A program made the position numbers and the translations under genes. The notes below the pieces were generated by a model, which worked only from the letters and a program-made list of their open reading frames with translations, had not been told where the DNA came from and did no database searches. A stretch of DNA of 64,000 nt from Verpa conica. Lineage: Eukaryota > Ascomycota > Pezizomycetes > Pezizales > Morchellaceae. The DNA lies in contig JAUFSD010000014.1 in the NCBI GenBank assembly GCA_033030425.1, positions 620,001 to 684,000 of the forward strand. Direction: 5' to 3'. Each line of letters starts with the position of its first letter. Position 1 is the stretch's first letter. Shown here piece after piece: positions 11,281 through 22,696 of the stretch.

Positions 11281-13808
11281 ATGATGACATCTGCAGTTAT
11301 TCACGCCGCCCAAACCCCCGCCTTTACAAACCATCAAAACTCTAGAACCGCCGTACATCCGGGCCGGCGCAACGCCCGAGCTTCTGCCACTCACAGCGTT
11401 AGCAGCACCCCCAGAGCTTCACGCCGAAGGGGCAACCAGCACTCACAATTTCCTTCCTCTTCCTCCACATCTGCCTCACCATTCCACAATTCAGCCGAGT
11501 CTATTGCTAGGCGGATACAGAGGACACCTTCAGCTGTTGCGAAACGACTGTTTGCCCACGCTGTTTCTACTTCTTCCTCATTTTCAAGCCGGAAGTCCCA
11601 ATCACCACCCGCGCAATTCTCGTCTTCTACAATGCGAGCTGGACGAACAATGGGAGGGGGGATTTCCGGGATTCCTTCTCACCGCATGGGTTCCCATTCC
11701 CGAAATCTCTCATTACCCCAGCCAATAAATAGCAGTACTGGTCATCTGTCACCGTCATGGTCGAGTAGTGGTAATAATAGCAACAGTACCAGCCCACATG
11801 AGTGCGGATTGGCGGAGGGTTTGTTGACGTCAGAGAAGCCGCAGGCATCGACAAGTGGAGGGGCTGTTACTATGACGATTCAACTGGCCGAACCGATGCT
11901 GTTCTTGCAGGGATTCGACCAGAGCGATCACTCGAGTCGGACGCCAGCGATGTTGCGGGGGTGTTTGGTGCTGAGGATAGCGAAGCCAACAAAGATTAAG
12001 GTTATTAGTTTGACGTTTCGTGGCAAAGCTAGCACGGAATGGCCAGAAGGTATTAATCTAATAAATCTGGAATTATGATAACATGAAAATTTAGCTGATG
12101 ATTAAATTTATAGGCATTCCACCAAAGAAATCAGAGTACCGTGAAGAGAAAGAGATCATGACACATACATGGCCTTTCTTCAATGCGCAATTCGAAACAG
12201 CTGAGGCCGGACATTGTGCAGATTCATGTCGTCTCTATAAAAGTTCCTGTGACAGCTCTTCGTCCCTTACCTCTGCTATTGGACACTTGGCACGTTCTGC
12301 GTCTCCTCTTGGCATAACACCCGCGATGGCCGGTTCTGCATCGGAACGCCGGCTTTCATTACAGCTTTCCCAATCTCGAAGCTTCAGTAAAGGAGAGTCT
12401 CCGACTGGAGTCACGGTGGCTCAGCGAGGCTACCGAGTTTTCCAACCTGGTGATTATATTTACAATTTCGAACTACCGCTCGAAAGTTGTTTACCGGAGA
12501 CGATCGATGTGGAGATGGGAACTGTCAAGTACGAGTTGGAGGGTATGATTGAGCGGCCGGGAGCATTTCGTCCGAATTTGGTTGGGAAAAAGGATGTTAC
12601 ACTCATTCGATGTCCAGCAGAGTCGAGTTTAGAGTGTTCAGAGCCTATTGCTATTAGTCGGACGTGGGAGGATCAACTTCATTATGATATCGTCATCTCG
12701 GGGAAATCGTTTCCACTAGGTTCAAAAATACCTATTGCGTTTAAATTGACGCCACTAGCGAAAGTACGATGTCACAGGATTAAAATATTCATCACAGAAA
12801 ACATTGAATACTCCTGCAAGAATAAGAAAGTGCACCGATTAGATCCGACAAAGAAGGTGCAGTTGTTTGAGAAAAGGGCAGATAGTCCATCAACATCCAC
12901 GTTTGTGGGCTCTTCCGCTAGGGTTATAGCTGGTGGAGGGTTCGACCCTAGTGAAACTGCTAGCAATGGACGAAGCATAGATTCTGGGAATGGATCGGAC
13001 AATCTATTGGGTGATCTGAACGGGGAGCATAACATTGGGCCTACAGAAATGGAGTTTTCAATTCAGTTGCCAGGCTGCAACGCAAAGGAGAAGGATAGGA
13101 TACATTTCGACACAACATATCAAAATATTCAAGTCCACCACTGGATCAAGGTAGAATTTTATTTCTCCCTAGAATTATTTGTTTAGCCTTGTTAACCTAG
13201 AATCATAGATTGTTATGCGCCTCAGCAAGACTGATCCTAACGATCCTTCAAAGCGACGCCACTTCGAAATCTCTATTGACTCACCATTCCATATTCTCTC
13301 TTGTCGTGCAGCTGGCGCAAATACCGATCTCCCAGCTTACAACAGCAACGATTCAGGACTCTATACTGGTGGGATCTGTTCCTGCCCCCCCCTCTCCCGT
13401 CGCAACTCCCCCCGCGATGGCACACCAACTATGTCTTCATCTCGTAGCCCGACGATAGGAGCAGGAGCAGCAACAGGGACAAACGGTCCACCAGAGTTTG
13501 ACCCTAATAGTGGTACGCCAAGGCCTATGCATTTAATCAGGGTTCCATCACACCAGCCGCCTCCATTCGACCATGATGTGGCTCCACCACCACTTATAAC
13601 CCCACCACCACGGTATGAATCCGTTGTTTCTAATGGAGGTCTCGCGGATTACTTCCAGAGACTGGCCGATGAGACTGTGAATGATCTTTCGGATGAAGAG
13701 GAGGAAGGGCATAGGAGGCTAATGCCTCCGTTGACACCAGGGGGAAGGATTGCAAGAAGTATGGATGAGAGGAGAACCTGGATGCCGATTGGATTGTCAG
13801 GGCAATAA
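11281..13808 (+). CDS. Alpha-arrestin (ubiquitin-ligase adaptor, PPxY protein)
   Basis: Exons are 11281-12049, 12114-13150 and 13209-13808 (801 aa, phases consistent). Fungal alpha-arrestins recruit the HECT ligase Rsp5/HulA to plasma-membrane transporters and trigger their endocytosis. Residues 1-190 are a Ser-rich disordered N-tail. An arrestin N-domain starts near residue 195 (MTIQLAEPMLFLQG, then LRGCLVLRI and LTFRGKASTEW). The C-domain follows (FELPLESCLPETI, KFKLTPLAKV-type strands) and closes across the last intron with HHWIKIVMRLSKTDP. A PPRY motif at residues 735-738 is the expected WW-domain ligand, and LPAY occurs earlier in exon 3. The tail is acidic (SDEEEE). It resembles the CreD/Rod1/Aly group, but I cannot name the exact orthologue. 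Confidence 0.9.
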
Positions 13809-16800
13809 TATGTGGCATTGTATACTCTTTTCTCTTGAAATCTACAGGATTGAATTTTCTGTAGTCATTACGATTTTACGGGCTTGTTTTTCTTCTGGGT
13901 TTTGGGTTTTCTTTATTTTTTTTACAGTTTTGCATCGGCTTCCTTCACAATTTTCTTATTTACATGCCTAGTTGTATGTTCTGGGTCTGCGGTCCTTACA
14001 GGTGTTTCTTTTTTTATTACTATCATTATCAGTGATAAATCGGTTTTGTTCGGTTTGGTTTAGGGTGGGCTAGAAACTGGGTCACTGGCGGATGGGTTGG
14101 GTGTCAATTTGTCTACGGGTGTGTATCGGTTTGTTTATTTGTCTATCAAGTTTAGCTGTCTGTCAATATACCTCACCATTGTATGTTTTGTTTGAGTCGG
14201 AGCGTTTTATTTAAAAGCTGTATATATTACCTTGAAGTATGTTTTTAGAGCATTTTTGATTTTAGTTTTGATTTTTTTCCCCTTCTCCCCCCCTTTCGTT
14301 TATATCTATGGTTTTATGAACATACGAATTGGCGGATACAATTTCTCACTCTAAAGTATATTCTAGTAGCTGTTTCAGGGCCGAGGTCTCCGAAATTATG
14401 GCTGTTCGGGGGGTCTTGTAACTTCACCAAGGAAGTGATTATTTTACTAGGGCCAATCTGTTGATTTTGGCCTAAACGTAACTAGGCGTTTTGAATAAAT
14501 ATTCGATTCCGGTTATTAATTTTTAGATGAATAATTTTTAGCTGTAAACTTGTCTGAGTATAGAGGTACTTTCCCGACCTTTATTCTATGGTAGCTGTTG
14601 TATGTAGCCTGCATTGGGGAAGTCTCGGGAGTCTATCTCTTCACGCCGTAGCCCACCTAGAGGATTAGGACGGAAACTAAGTCTGACGGTTAGTAATCCG
14701 ACTTGAAGCTCTGTAGTTATGTAGGGCTTGGTTTAATATGTTGTAATAGCCTTTTTTGAGATAAGAGTTTGTTATCAGGAATGTGTGATGCTGGATTTGG
14801 ATCTTTGGTTGAAAGGAGTATCTGTTTCCTCTAGTTGTTTATTGACTCCAGCTAACTACATAGTCCATATTGTTTAATAATTTATTGGAGAGGGTACGAA
14901 GGTATTGGAGCTTAGCTAGATTCCTCTATCTAGAATATATATTCTGGGGGCTGGTACCGATATCTGGGAATTCTTGGTGTAACATTCGGCACCGCTCTTA
15001 CTTCAATGACAGCCCTAACCCTAGCGTCCTCTAACTGAATTCTTGGGTGGGTTAATCATAAGTACATGGAGCCTGAAGGTCCTCTTTAACTTTCCTACTG
15101 TGATCCCCCTAACCCTCCTATTAATTGCATGGCCCTTTCTTACGATGAAAATTAGTAGTAAAAACAAACTGTATTAAGTAAAAAGGATTTATAAGCAGCT
15201 ATAAAAAGAGAAGATAATAATCCCCTCCGAGATATTAGGTTTGTATGAATACTTATAGGATGCTATTTTTTGTAAGATACCAATTATTTAGATTTATTTA
15301 AAAATAGGCCCTATCTGTGAGCGGAATTACGCAAAGAACTGAGATATCCCCTTAGGCTAACCTAGTATACCACGTCTAGGGGCCTACTGATTGAGTTACT
15401 TCTATAATCTCATAATGTTTCTTACCTCTTTACCTGAACAGCATCTTAATAGGGAGGACTCCTCCAACAACTCACAGCCCAAGCATCTACGTCATACCCT
15501 AAATTATTTATGATCCAGGGCCTAACCCCTTTGAAGCGAGTGTTAAGTCTTCTTAGCACCCTAAAGCTACTAATCTCGTCACGCTATAAAAATGCGACTC
15601 TGTCTCTTGATCACTATTCCAAAGACACGCCTGCAAGAAACTCCAATACTCCTTTAGAAGGCTACAGATATGGTGCCGAGGACCACAACCATAAAAAATA
15701 CTAGAAGTAGCGAAAAGACAGAACCCGGGACTACTTTCGGAAATTTCTGTAGTGTGAGATTTTTCTACCCGCATCATTATTATTACATTCAAGCGATAGT
15801 TAATAGAGAATATTAGCATACTATAGAGAATGAATCCAGGCTCAGGTTTGGAAGGGTTATGAGTGTAGGTTTCTAGTTACTTTACAATAACACAGTAAAG
15901 ACTGTTGACTTTACCAGACCTTAGGAGGTATTTCCTCCCCTCCTGTCACTCAAGAAAGCCAGGAGCAGCTTCAATCTCAGCTATCCGAAGTTGTGCGGGG
16001 GGTTTACGAGCCTTGGGAAGTTGTGGAAAAGCCAATGATTATTGTATGTATATTTGTCCTTTGCCAAGTAGGGCTCTTAGAATTCATCTAATCGCGAGTA
16101 TACGGTTTCTCGGTGTAGGAAATGGTTAAGGGTATTTTTTACGGGTGGATTCGAAAGGTTATGAGGTCACAACGCACAGGCGAAGAAGATTGTGTATATG
16201 AGAGGACTTATGATGAGTTGGACCCGGATGATGGTTATGTGATTCTTGGGGATAATGATACGTTATAATGAAAGGCAAAAATGTATAACGTTTTCTAAGA
16301 TATGAGACTTGTGTCTTATGGGCTACTGGCCAGATTATACTTTCTAGCACTATATAATACCCGGAACCGATAAATTGTGACTTATAATGGGAATTCTTCT
16401 TTTTAGCCAACCTCATTTATTTAGGGTTGTGGCTCCTGATAGTTCATATGGTGCGGTAAGACATTGATTGGTCTCTATGTACTGACGGTTTAGAGTGACG
16501 TAGTCGTACTATGTTGTACAGTTATACATCTCCTACTTTACTATACGAGTGCCATTCATATTATAGGAGGGCGTAATTTTAGGGAGTGCTAGTTTTAGTT
16601 AGCTAGGGATTATCTATGATCTATGAGGGGGTGACAATCTCACTGCACATTCTCATCAATGCACTGGCTTCCAACTTAGGCTGGATTTGCATATGTTGAT
16701 GAATCATTACAAATTAGGGGGTATTAAACTTATGGGAGATGGGAGATGGGAGATAATGAGACGCTATAAAATATAGCTTGAAATTTCCTCGGACTGAAAA

Positions 16801-17094
16801 CTTATATGTACTATAGTTGAGGCATTATGAAAAGTACAATATGTACAATACAATCACCTATCGCTAAAAAGTAGTTACATATATCTAAGTTATCTAATCA
16901 CGCACCCCACTAAATTCTCTATGACCTCACTTTTTGATATAGAAAGAAGAAAATACAGAAAGTAGAAACAAACCAAGGGTACTTGTATTTACAAGCTAGT
17001 CAACCCAACCCCAACACCCTTCGAAGAATTTAAACAAAGAATAGTAGATCACAGCTCACACAAGCCGCGTATATCCCCTCTGCCCCCTATTTTG
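13809..17094. other. Intergenic region, 3.3 kb
   Basis: No supported gene. The T-rich 13.8-14.3 kb part is probably the 3' flank of the arrestin gene. Later parts are AT-rich with scattered short open frames (for example 15510-15704 and its antisense) that show no domain. A 7-bp tandem repeat (GGGAGAT, three copies, near 16733-16753) and two short CCCTAACCC-like patches (near 15015 and 15108) are the only structure noticed. Confidence 0.55.
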
Positions 17095-18870
17095 CTAGTC
17101 CAAATAATCCTCTTCCTTTGCCCCCGTCCCTAACGGTGTCCACCCCCTCTTCCTCCTTCTTACGGACATTGGCGTCCACTTCGTCCTCGCCCCTCTCATC
17201 AAATCCACATATCCCGTCTCCGTAACATATGTCACTCTATCCCCCAAGAAGTACCCCATCCTCCTCACCACATTTGGAACCCTAACTCTTGCATGGCCTA
17301 CGTTCATTCCCTTGCCCAGACACAGCAACTCAACCCAACGGCGGATCATAGAGCGACCACGAAATACCTGATACCGCATGAAGGCAACCTCACGCTTTAA
17401 TTTGTGGATTGTATCGTAGGATAAATTATTCCCTGGGAAACCCGCAAGTGCAGTGTTAAGGGCAGAAGAGGCAGCATGGGTCTGGCTTAGTGTGCGAGAG
17501 TAAACTTTGAGGCCGTGGTTAATTGCCGTCTCTGCTGTGGCAGCCATCCTTCGCGCGATGAGGGAGCGGACAAAGTAGTCGTACATTTCAAGACTTGGCT
17601 TGATATTGTAGGGGGCTGCCGTCATGATCTGCCAAAGGTTATTGACTGAATACTTCGGCAAGGTTGCATTTGGGGGACGGGTGAAGACGTAGGTCCAGTT
17701 AAGCAGAGTTGTCCATGTTGCCATTGAGATTGTTAGTTTGTAACGGCGCGCAAAATGATCGACGACGCGAATAGCGGTCTCAACATCGTTATTTGAGCCA
17801 AACGAAGCAGCAATGGAAACAAGCGTGTGCTCAGTCGGATAGAGGGGCGAATCCCGTGACACATTAGGAGGGAGCGATTCTGGGGTGTTTGAAGAGGTAG
17901 CAAGAGAATCAACATCAATATCCCATACCTGCTTGAGTGTGCGGCAGACACTATGGACATCCCCCATCCTTGCCATAGCGAGCATGAGAATATCGAACGT
18001 CATACTATTCGGTACTACGCCTCTCTCTATCATCCGCCTGTATATACTCATAGCATGGGCTCTGACATTGCCTTCATTCGATGCTGCACGTTCCGATAGG
18101 GTTCTTTCACTAACTCGGAGTTCCCGTTCTGTATTTGCAGTCCCGCACATAGCGGCCATGTATGAATTGTAGGCCCAGGTATCTGGGGTGATGCCCTCCT
18201 GTCCAGCCATCTGATTCCATAGTTCCTCGGCCATCCTCTTATCGTTTCCAGCCCTCGCGCAGTCGAGGAGGTGAGTATATTCCAGCACACTGAGACGATA
18301 CCCATTTGCTTGCATCCCCATCGAAACCAAACGCAGTCTCCTCCGGAATTCATCATAGCTGTAGCTCCTAGCCAAGATCCGCGCCTCGCTGTTATCATTA
18401 AGATGATACCGTGCCTTAAGCGAGATGTATCGGTGTGGTCGTAAAGATAATAGGAGACTCGAGTAGTCAGCGGCAGAGAGATGGCGTGTCATGTGTTTTT
18501 CTGATATGGCCGAGAAATGCCACCAAATAGCTAGATCCTTCCGGTAATCGATTTCTTTGAGCAGCCGTACAATAGAAACTTCACGTAGTTCCATTGAGAG
18601 CGGGGTGAGGCCGGTGACCTTACTGTCGAGGGGGACTACTGCCCGTGGACTCGGTGGGACTGAGTTGTACTCTGAGAGGATCCGTACAACTATAGGAGAT
18701 AATTTCGGGCCCGTATTTGTAGTGGCCGTATTACTAGAGGAGAGCCAACGCACCTCCCGCTCCTGAGCGAGGCGGTGGGAAAGAATAGTACCGCGGGTTC
18801 CAAGAGGGCATATTGGTAGGTAGCTGAATCTCTTGTAAGCACGGATTGAGACGGGCTGTAGTCCATTCAT
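17095..18870 (-). CDS. Mitochondrial PPR-like protein
   Basis: Intronless, 591 aa from the Met at 18870. This start is preferred because it opens with an Arg-rich, acid-free segment (MNGLQPVSIRAYKRFSY, later EVRWLSSS) like a mitochondrial presequence; the frame stays open upstream to 19092 but that part is Pro-rich and includes a poly-C tract. Helical-hairpin repeats of the pentatricopeptide type run through the middle, for example YTHLLDCARAGNDKRMAEEL, TPDTWAYNSYMAAMCG and VPNSMTFDILMLAMARMGD. Fungal PPR proteins of this kind bind organelle transcripts and support mitochondrial RNA processing or translation of respiratory-chain subunits; which RNA is unknown. It is divergent from the Shg1-like gene. 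Confidence 0.8.
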   Translation of the reverse strand: MNGLQPVSIRAYKRFSYLPICPLGTRGTILSHRLAQEREVRWLSSSNTATTNTGPKLSPIVVRILSEYNSVPPSPRAVVPLDSKVTGLTPLSMELREVSIVRLLKEIDYRKDLAIWWHFSAISEKHMTRHLSAADYSSLLLSLRPHRYISLKARYHLNDNSEARILARSYSYDEFRRRLRLVSMGMQANGYRLSVLEYTHLLDCARAGNDKRMAEELWNQMAGQEGITPDTWAYNSYMAAMCGTANTERELRVSERTLSERAASNEGNVRAHAMSIYRRMIERGVVPNSMTFDILMLAMARMGDVHSVCRTLKQVWDIDVDSLATSSNTPESLPPNVSRDSPLYPTEHTLVSIAASFGSNNDVETAIRVVDHFARRYKLTISMATWTTLLNWTYVFTRPPNATLPKYSVNNLWQIMTAAPYNIKPSLEMYDYFVRSLIARRMAATAETAINHGLKVYSRTLSQTHAASSALNTALAGFPGNNLSYDTIHKLKREVAFMRYQVFRGRSMIRRWVELLCLGKGMNVGHARVRVPNVVRRMGYFLGDRVTYVTETGYVDLMRGARTKWTPMSVRRRKRGWTPLGTGAKEEDYLD

Positions 18871-19340
18871 AAGGAAGGGAGCCCGCCGCGCAATTGATAC
18901 AAAGTGGGGGGGGGGGGTATCGAGGGTATTAAATTTTTGGGGAAGGGTTGAATTTGATGTCTTAGTGGGCGGTGGAGGGGGAGAAAATTTACAGAATCTG
19001 ATAATGCAGGGTGTCGCAGGTGGAGTGAAACAACGAAATTGCCAACCCCAATACAAAGTAGAAATCCCTTCGTGATGCGTCAACTGAGGCAATGAGATGG
19101 TGAAGTTAGAGAATATGGGCCCTCAATTGATCTGGGTAGAGAGAGGATTCTACAGCTGCTAGCTTTCATAGTGAAGTCAGACACCCAGGATGATCCCATT
19201 GAAGGCCTCTGTATCCCTTATCAGTATCATCACTTGGCATTTATTCACAGAGCCTCAACGCGACTCGACACGGCATCCAACAGTCAGAACAGTATAACCT
19301 CCCTCTCACCACCACCACCACCACCACTACTACTACAGCC
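18871..19340. promoter_or_regulatory. Shared divergent promoter of PPR and Shg1-like genes
   Basis: About 470 bp separate the two start codons, so both promoters must lie here. It contains a poly-G run near 18907-18917 and, just before the Shg1 start, a (CAC)n then (TAC)n stretch at about 19307-19335 that is probably 5' UTR. No TATA box or specific factor site is claimed. Confidence 0.5.
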
Positions 19341-20321
19341 ATGGCCTCTCATGATTCCTATGACTCTTATCGCCCCTCTTCATCATCTCCCCCCCGTCAC
19401 CTTGCAGGCCACTCAAAGCGCCCATTCTCTCCCCCTCCTCCACCACTCTCCGAAGAGGCAAAGGCCACCATTGAGACCCTCAAAATCACCTACAAGAAGC
19501 GCGGCCACTTTGACGCATTACGGAAAGACATATACCAGCGCTTCTCAGAATCTGTACTCCACCACTCTACCCCTCCTTAAAGAGTTCGTCTTTGGGCCTC
19601 TTTGTTTCCAAAGTTCATAACAGTAACACCCCGACTAACCTTCCCTCCCCCTCCCCTCTAGGACTCAAAGAAAGCCTTCGTCCTCTCTATTGAATCCACC
19701 GCCGATTCCGAAATAACTCGTGATCCAACAATCCTTGTTCGAGACAAAAACACAGCCGCTGATCTCCTCGAGAGCTTAGTATGTCGCGGCGAAAACTACA
19801 ATGACGTTGAGAAAGTTGTCGATGAGATCCTTGCAGAGCGGAAGGCCGAGATTGAGGATATGATTAAGGCAATTATGGAAGAAAATGGGGTTGCACTACT
19901 GCCTGGAAAGGAGAAGGAGAAGGAGAGTGAAAAGGAAAGGGAAAAGGAAAGGGAAAAGGAAAGGGAAAAGGAAAGGGAAAGCGAAAGGGAAAGGGAAAGG
20001 GAAAGGGAAAGGGAAAGCGAAAAGGAGAGGGAGAAGGAGAAGGAGGAAAAGGAAAAGGAAAAGGAAAAGGAAAAAGAGAGGGAGAGGGAGAGGGAGAGGG
20101 AGAAAGAAAAGGAGAAGGAGAAGGAGTTAGAGGAGGGGGCGGAGGAGGATCTTGATATGGTGGACTTGGTACCGGTACGAGAGGAGGAAGAGGAAACTGT
20201 AGTGCCAGTGAAGCGGGAGCGGGTGTCACGCTTTGACGACTCTATTGGGCTGCATTTGAAGGACCGGAGGAGGGGGGCAGGGGAAGGTGTGGAGACACCG
20301 CCTGTGACGGCGGGGGGTTAG
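19341..20321 (+). CDS. shg1-like: COMPASS (Set1) complex subunit, Shg1/BOD1 family
   Basis: Exons are 19341-19553 and 19662-20321 (290 aa, phase 0 junction). Residues about 40-140 match the SHG1/BOD1 fold: an opening helix with ITYKKRGHFDALRKDI, then DSKKAFV, and after the intron a helical region ending EILAERKAEIEDMI. In yeast, Shg1 is a small subunit of the Set1/COMPASS histone H3-K4 methyltransferase. Residues about 158-228 are an almost pure K/E/R run encoded by a purine-only tract. An acidic stretch and a C-terminal part with VKRERVSRFDDSIGLHLKDR follow. The start ATG has a good context (GCCATGG). Family assignment rests on the N-terminal domain only. Confidence 0.8.
19908..20127 (+). 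repeat. Purine-only short-tandem-repeat tract inside Shg1-like CDS
   Basis: Around 220 bp consist almost entirely of A and G, built from GAAAGG, GAAAAG and GAGAAG hexamers, and encode repeated K-E and R-E pairs. Units of six bases keep frame when copy number changes. The opposite strand is an open Ser/Pro/Phe-rich shadow frame. Such homopurine mirror tracts can form triplex DNA and are prone to length change. Confidence 0.85.
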
Positions 20322-21734
20322 GGTTTATGTTTTTGGGTTGACTTAGGGGTAAGGCGTCATGGACTATAAATGTAGGATTATGAGGATATTTCTTTGTCTT
20401 TAAATTGGGCCCTAGTTATTCCTTTGGTGTGAAACCTCGATCAATATAACTAATGGGAGAGGGGTTTGCTTCATGCAGTGTCACTCGGAGGTCCCTCGAG
20501 TGTTCTATTATTCCAACCCTAAGTGTCTACACACTACCAACAGGCCTGAATCACCTCTACATACCTGTGTACACCCTATAGAATTTCGGGAGGGTGCTCT
20601 TGTTTATCATATTAATCTATAAATCAAGTATATAATAGCGAGTGAGAATTTATGATTGGTAGGAACTTTAAGAGTACTATAGGTAGGAAAGGTCAGAAAT
20701 CCCGGATAAAAGGGTTTACCTACACTAAGTAGAAGTCTTTAAAAGGAAATATTACTTGGGATTATACTTGAGATCGTTACCTAGATAATCTAGAGCCTTA
20801 ATTATACTACTAAACAGAGTATGTCACTATGAGGAGCAAAGTTTATTCATTAGAACTACATCTATATTTATATAGGATCCTACAACATGTATTCAAAGAG
20901 ATTATAGGTTTATATATACATGTATGAATAATCTTACATCTTTCTACTAAATAGAAGTTCACGTAGGGTAGAATGAATTGATAAAGATATCAGTATATCC
21001 ACATACCCTACTAAACTCTAAGAACATTTTCCCACCAATGCATCCCCTTCAACCTCTAGAAACCTTCCGAGTGCTTTAGATGTTAGAGAAACTTTCCAGA
21101 CTTTATTACCCTAGCTACATATAGGTTACCCACCCTATCTAAACAATTTTATGAAAACAACTATCTATCTGTGAAATTACCACTTACCACTTACCAGTGA
21201 AAACAGCTGCCTATTAGTAGACGTAGAAATTATCAACCGTTTAAAAACTAGCTGTTGTGAATAACTGGTCAAACATAAAATATAGAGTAGCATCAGGAAT
21301 GTTATAGTACACAACAAAATAATATAAGGAGACTTTCGTAAGTTGGACTCAATATTCTACTGCTATGGATGGGGGTTTACTAAGAGTTCTATATTTAAAT
21401 CACAGCCTTCCATCAGAATAGAGAGGGTGTGTTAGCTTTTGAAGTATGTTTCTAGCTTTAGAAAGGTTTCCGTCTATTAGGATGGGACAGCGCTTTAAGG
21501 ATACCGGTTTTTCTTGAATGCCCATTAAGCGCCTCCCGATTCCCTATAGTGATTTGTCCAATGGCTATCGCAATTAGTCGCCAGGGGTCACACTCTTCAT
21601 GTGATTGATCACAAATACCGCAGTCAGAAAAAAGTATTTTTACTTATCCGTAAACGTGTATTATTAGTCTGAAATCCCCTCTAATTTTACATATATTATC
21701 ATTACCTACCTACCCAGGCCACAGAAACCCCCTC
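20322..21734. other. Intergenic region, 1.4 kb
   Basis: AT-rich spacer between convergent genes (Shg1-like and GPI12). No ORF, RNA gene or clear repeat is supported; it should hold both 3' UTRs. Confidence 0.6.
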
Positions 21735-22696
21735 CTACACAACCCTCTCCAACCCCAATTCATTGATCACCATATACCGGCTCAATCCAATCCACCCCCA
21801 CCTAAACCACCTCATCTGACTAACATGCGCCCCCGTCATCGCCTTCTGTGCAACCCTCGTCTCCTTTGGCGTATTCACAAACAACAAGCTATCCTTCTCT
21901 CCCCCGCGTACACCTAGCCTCTTCTTATACTCCATAAGTGATATCGGGCCATCAAAAGCCGATAAATACTTTCTCAGTAGCGAGACTGTAGTAAGCGTAT
22001 AGAGCTTCGTAGAAGTCGATATAGAACGAATATACTGTCGTGCACCACCGAGACACGAGATATGGTTCGGGTGTGACGAAATCCCGTGCTCATCAAATGT
22101 GATTATTATATCTGGGGGGGAGTCAAAGTAGGATGTAAGGACAGAGGTAATGGTGGAGGTAGGCCAAGTAGCGGTCATGCTATCTTGCAGATCCCTATCC
22201 ACCCGTTAGTACTAGGGAAAATGGGAGAGCGGGAGAGGGGGAGGGGGAGGGAGGTGCGAACTTGTGTTCAATTGTCTTTACATCACCCTCTGACTTTACA
22301 CCAAGTCTGAGGCAAGACTGGACAAGTTCGTTTTTACGGATAGCGCCGAGGCCGTCCGCATCGCCTGTTGGATTGATTAGTTACTGTAACTTAGTTTGGC
22401 TAAAGGAAGGGGGGGGGGGGTGACGTACCGCTAGAAAGACAAATGACCTGAACGGTATTTCCCAGCTCAGGTTTCGTCAATGCCAATAGTGTCGGTGAGA
22501 AAAACATGGCTTCATCGTCCGGGTGTGCAATCAGTAGTGTAATCAGCTGGTTCCTCGGTGGAGCCACCCGCGCTGAGGAGAGGGTGTAGAGCCTGAGAGA
22601 CAGTTAACGGTTACACATTGCCATGCCCCTCGAAGGAGTTGTATACCAGACGGCGGCCAGTGCCAACGGGAGCGAGAGTGCTGCTAATAGGTTCAT
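21735..22696 (-). CDS. gpi12: N-acetylglucosaminyl-phosphatidylinositol de-N-acetylase (PIG-L/Gpi12)
   Basis: Exons read on the minus strand are 22696-22647, 22592-22429, 22364-22262 and 22194-21735, giving 258 aa. The enzyme removes the acetyl group from GlcNAc-PI, the second step of GPI-anchor synthesis on the cytosolic face of the ER. The N-terminus is one hydrophobic anchor (MNLLAALSLPLALAAVW). The zinc-site motif AHPDDEAMFF is at residues 39-48, followed by CLSSGDADGLGAIRKNEL across intron 2. The second motif, ITFDEHGISSHPNH, is in exon 4. Intron 3 uses a poor GTTCGC donor but has a perfect TACTAAC branch site, and the joined protein (IEHKDLQDSMTATW) fits the family. Intron 2 carries a run of 12 G/C close to its donor. 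Confidence 0.92.

Noticed and set aside
17885..18398. Open frames on both strands inside the PPR gene
   Set aside because: They lie wholly within the called coding frame and show no domain.
18871..19092. N-terminal extension of the PPR protein
   Set aside because: Pro-rich, crosses a poly-C tract, and lies ahead of a start that gives a good mitochondrial presequence.
19873..20229. 118-codon minus-strand frame of Ser/Pro/Phe repeats
   Set aside because: It is the complement of the purine tract in the Shg1-like gene; its openness follows from low complexity.
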